From Skeletonema tropicum (taxonomy: Eukaryota; Bacillariophyta; Thalassiosirophyceae; Thalassiosirales; Thalassiosiraceae), in contig CM074137.1 of NCBI GenBank assembly GCA_037178625.1, positions 1,302,001-1,366,000 of the forward strand: a stretch of DNA of 64,000 bases, in the 5' to 3' direction. Both the position numbers and the translations under genes were made by a program. This document shows, piece by piece, positions 61,122 to 64,000 of this stretch. Position 1 is the first letter of the stretch; the number at the start of each line of letters is the position of its first letter. Under the pieces are notes generated by a model that was not told where the DNA came from, searched no databases, and saw only the letters and a program-made list of their open reading frames with translations.

Positions 61122-62528
61122 TTAGTTATCTACGACAATAATATCGACCGGATTAGGTACATTCATGACGCGGACTGACCTGGTCTTCGGTGCGGTTCTA
61201 TCTTGTATCTTTTGCCTACTTTTCTTTTTTGACCTCGATTCATTCATGACGCGGACTGAACTGGTCTTCGGTGTGGTTCTATCTTGTATCTTTTGCCTAC
61301 TTTTCTGTTTTGACCTCGTTTCGTTTGCATTCTTAGCAGCTCCCCTAATTAAAGCTCCGTGTATAGAGAAATGATCATCTCGAACACGTGTAGAATGTCG
61401 TAACAAGGCTTTTGTCTGAAACCCTTGCAATGGTTTGGCAAGTAAAGGACCCCAACTCCGCTCTGCAAAGTGACCCTCTTGAATATTGTCGCCTCGCTCC
61501 TGCATTGTGAAAAGAGTGATAGTGGGAATCCGAAAGTTATTCATAATTGGACGAAGCATCTGACGAGAATATAATTTTGATTTTGTGAAACTTACAAGCA
61601 TCTTCCGTAATATCCTCCACAAATTCATGTCCTGCTGGAAGATATTCTTAGTTCTCACCGCGAAGATCCCTCCGTAGCATTGTTGAACTAAAGAATAGGG
61701 GGGCGGGGAAAAATTCAGAGCTTCATAGAAATCCCCAAGAGTTTTGTATTTAGATCGGAAAGGCACGCCATCTCCAGTTTTATAGTCTTGTTCCCCCTTG
61801 TTATAACCTTTCAGTTGTTGCTCACGAAGTTTTTTGACAACGTGATACGCTGATATCTCACTCCCTTGAACAATATCCAGACCACATGCAAACCCATTCA
61901 CAGAAGAGGCGATTCGAGCAAGTGACTTCAGGCTAGTTCGACGGAACTCGGGACCCTGATGAATACGAACCATTGTAGTATCTTTCAAGAATACAACGAT
62001 CGAGTTGTCTTGTGTGGCATCTTTAGTTGTAACAAGTTGTGGAAGAATATTAGTGATGTAGTGTGCATAGGCATGGTCACATCGTCCGACGTTTGGTAGC
62101 ACTACAGTGACTGCCTCATTTGGTGCTCCTTTCACCACCTGACCACACTTGCTAATCACATGAATGCTTGCAATATTTGTGAACCCTTTAAGATATTTGG
62201 GCATCCAGTCAAGAGACCATTTGCAATGAGAGACAACGATGTGAATCTTAACATGAGTCACTTCTTCTTCCGATGGCATGCCTGGGTAACGATTACCACG
62301 CCACAGCCCCCCGCATATTTTGTCTTCATTACAATCGACACAAGTGCAATTTGTTACCACAGGAGCAGAAGGAATAGAAGATTCAGGCTTGTCGAAACCT
62401 TTATCAATATTTTTCACAGACAAAGAGATGACCTTGAATTGAAAGAAAAGTAAAACAACGATGCCAACCATGATCAATGTCTGGTAATAGCGAAGAGAAC
62501 ATTTCTTCTTCTTCAATGCCCGTGCCAT
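61122..62528 (-). CDS. DUF3431-type type II membrane protein, right-arm copy
   Basis: Mirror copy of 50793-52199. The inferred intron is 61595-61500, so the exons are 62528-61596 and 61499-61122. It differs from the left copy by one base at 61260, changing Arg to Ser within the C-terminal basic repeat (KTSSVRVMN against KTRSVRVMN). Near-identity of both genes, introns and flanks points to very recent duplication or ongoing gene conversion. Functional remarks are those for the left copy. Confidence 0.8.
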   Translation of the reverse strand: MARALKKKKCSLRYYQTLIMVGIVVLLFFQFKVISLSVKNIDKGFDKPESSIPSAPVVTNCTCVDCNEDKICGGLWRGNRYPGMPSEEEVTHVKIHIVVSHCKWSLDWMPKYLKGFTNIASIHVISKCGQVVKGAPNEAVTVVLPNVGRCDHAYAHYITNILPQLVTTKDATQDNSIVVFLKDTTMVRIHQGPEFRRTSLKSLARIASSVNGFACGLDIVQGSEISAYHVVKKLREQQLKGYNKGEQDYKTGDGVPFRSKYKTLGDFYEALNFSPPPYSLVQQCYGGIFAVRTKNIFQQDMNLWRILRKMLVSFTKSKLYSRQMLRPIMNNFRIPTITLFTMQERGDNIQEGHFAERSWGPLLAKPLQGFQTKALLRHSTRVRDDHFSIHGALIRGAAKNANETRSKQKSRQKIQDRTTPKTSSVRVMNESRSKKKSRQKIQDRTAPKTRSVRVMNVPNPVDIIVVDN

Positions 62529-62599
62529 GTTATCTTATTCTGGTTGGTTCTTCTGTACTATAAGTATAAGTATGAACGTCAGTTGCCCTCTAGCCTTAA

Positions 62600-64000
62600 G
62601 GTCGAACACAAGTAAAAAAACGCTAATAAAAGTTGGCCGTTTGTTAGGCAAAATGGGCTGGTAGGTCTACAATAGGAATTGGTATATCCTCATGCGAACT
62701 CAAAAACGGCCGTTTTAAGTCACGCACCACCTCGCCCAACGACTTCGGACTGCACTGTCTCACACTTTTTCACCGCGATAAACGGCCAAATACACAACCA
62801 CAGCACAACCACCATGATGCCATTGTGGACTGCCTAGTAGTGCAAAATCGACACTGTACCATAGGGTACTTTTGAAGTTGGAGGCGGAGGAGCCAATTTG
62901 TAGATCCCCTTCGAAAAAGTACCCTATGGTTCGACAAATCATAGGGGAAACTATTTTTCCCCGCGACGTAACGGAAATTGGTTGATGCAACTGATGCTGT
63001 GGACTACTGCCTTAGGTAATCATCATTACCACCATTTACGATGCCACCACGACGCAACAATCGATACTATACATCCATAGGGAGGCATCGGTGTCTTGGT
63101 AGCTGCTGCTTCGCCCGATTACGTCGTCCGGAACGTCGGTTACTTGATGTCAACAAATTTCAAATAATTTTTTACATCAACGCTACTGCGCAGCAAAGAG
63201 GGGCAATAAACCATTTCCAAAGGTAACCAACCCGATCCCTCGACTCCAATATCATTATAGACGACGGCTTAGCACTCTGGAGCGGAAGGAAAGGCTGTAC
63301 AACGTTGCCTACGCGGTGCAAAAATATACACAAATTGTCGTTTCCGTCGAAAACAACAATCAACTGACAATTTAATGAAAACGGCGTGGATATCGATTGA
63401 AGAAGCATTGATATATCATTATTATGATAGTATACATCCATGGAAGCAACATTAATAATGTTTGTTGAGGGGAATAGCATATTTATCAAGTATTACTTAT
63501 TTGATAATTTACATAAAATACCACAAATAATAACACAGTATATCTGATATTAAACTCTAACATGATGCACCACCAACACATTGAAGTCTTCTGTTGTGTT
63601 TATATGATCGTATGGTACAAGGATAACCACTCATTTGTTATTATTGGTTCTTTACAAAGTTAATTATTGCATACACTCTGGGTAGAAAAATAGATTGCCT
63701 CTCACTGATGAAATGTGCTTGATCATGTACAAGTTGATGTTTGTGAACAGTTTAGGTAGCAAAAGACGTCCCCCAAGTAATATATATCAATTGAATGCGA
63801 GGAAACCCTCGCCTTTGCTGTGTATCACCACGTAAACGTCCGTGGGAGGGGTGAAGGGAGGTAAAAGTTGTGGATTTTATGCCGTCGATGGCGACGTTAA
63901 TTTCTTCATTTTCGATCAACCAACTGAGTATTGCTGTCGTTCCCACATAGATTATGATGTAAAAGATTGGATAAGCTGAGTATCATAGGTGTATTCATCA
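62600..64000. mobile_element. piggyBac-like element, right copy (partial in window)
   Basis: TTAA at 62596-62599 is followed by GGTCGAACACAAGTAA (62600-62615). This mirrors the left copy. If symmetric, its other end lies near 64188, outside the window. The first 71 bp upstream of the right-arm gene separate the TTAA from the start codon. Confidence 0.68.

Larger units (their letters stand above)
58958..64000 (-). repeat. Large inverted repeat, right arm (cut by window end)
   Basis: Reverse image of 49321-54363; the arm reaches the last base of the window without a mismatch block, so its outer end is unknown. It contains the second DUF3431-type gene and one end of a second piggyBac-like element. 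Confidence 0.95.

Overview
The window looks like nuclear DNA of a diatom, most likely a centric species. The genes are eukaryotic: translation factor eIF3b, mitochondrial COX11, an Hsp70, a SUN-domain protein, a SET-domain protein and an N-terminal acetyltransferase. Introns are few and short, with GT-AG borders. Two proteins begin with an ER-type signal followed by a Phe motif (SNAFAI, SSFTT), as in the bipartite plastid presequences of algae with secondary plastids. Modular Cys-rich surface proteins and RING-Sel1-MYND proteins are also common in diatoms. No database search was possible, so family names rest on motifs read by eye.

Layout. 1-3161: eIF3b (minus strand, running off the left edge through an intron) and a RING-Sel1-MYND protein. 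3479-13778 is a mobile-element and repeat zone. It holds a Harbinger-type element with a TTA duplication, a 5'-truncated poly(A) retroelement with a 14-bp target duplication, a frameshifted fucosyltransferase-like pseudogene, a 184-bp tandem array that starts inside the last exon of that pseudogene, and a 1764-bp LTR element lodged in the array. 13876-45494 is the gene-rich core: a 1750-residue Cys-rich surface protein, COX11, SUN, an ARM-repeat protein, SET, a NAA10-like enzyme, a Cys-rich nuclear protein, a tail-anchored Hsp70, a FAM173-like methyltransferase, a plastid-type membrane protein, a coiled-coil protein and a 2-hydroxyacid dehydrogenase. One 2-kb gap in this core (29.4-31.5 kb) is filled with inverted-repeat elements. 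46371-48476: two weak minus-strand ORFs and a 997-bp hAT-like element carrying a zinc-finger ORF. 49321-64000: a very large inverted repeat with arms of at least 5043 bp, cut by the window edge, around a 4594-bp unique spacer.

Each arm of the inverted repeat carries one copy of a DUF3431-type membrane protein gene, just downstream of a piggyBac-like TTAA element that is complete on the left and cut by the window edge on the right. I found one base difference between the arms. The spacer holds a small membrane protein gene beginning next to the arm boundary and an SdrB/SEA-like/TM/PDZ protein. The genes do not form a single pathway. The strongest unusual signals are the near-identical palindrome, the array derived from an exon, and the density of non-autonomous elements whose target duplications can be read directly.
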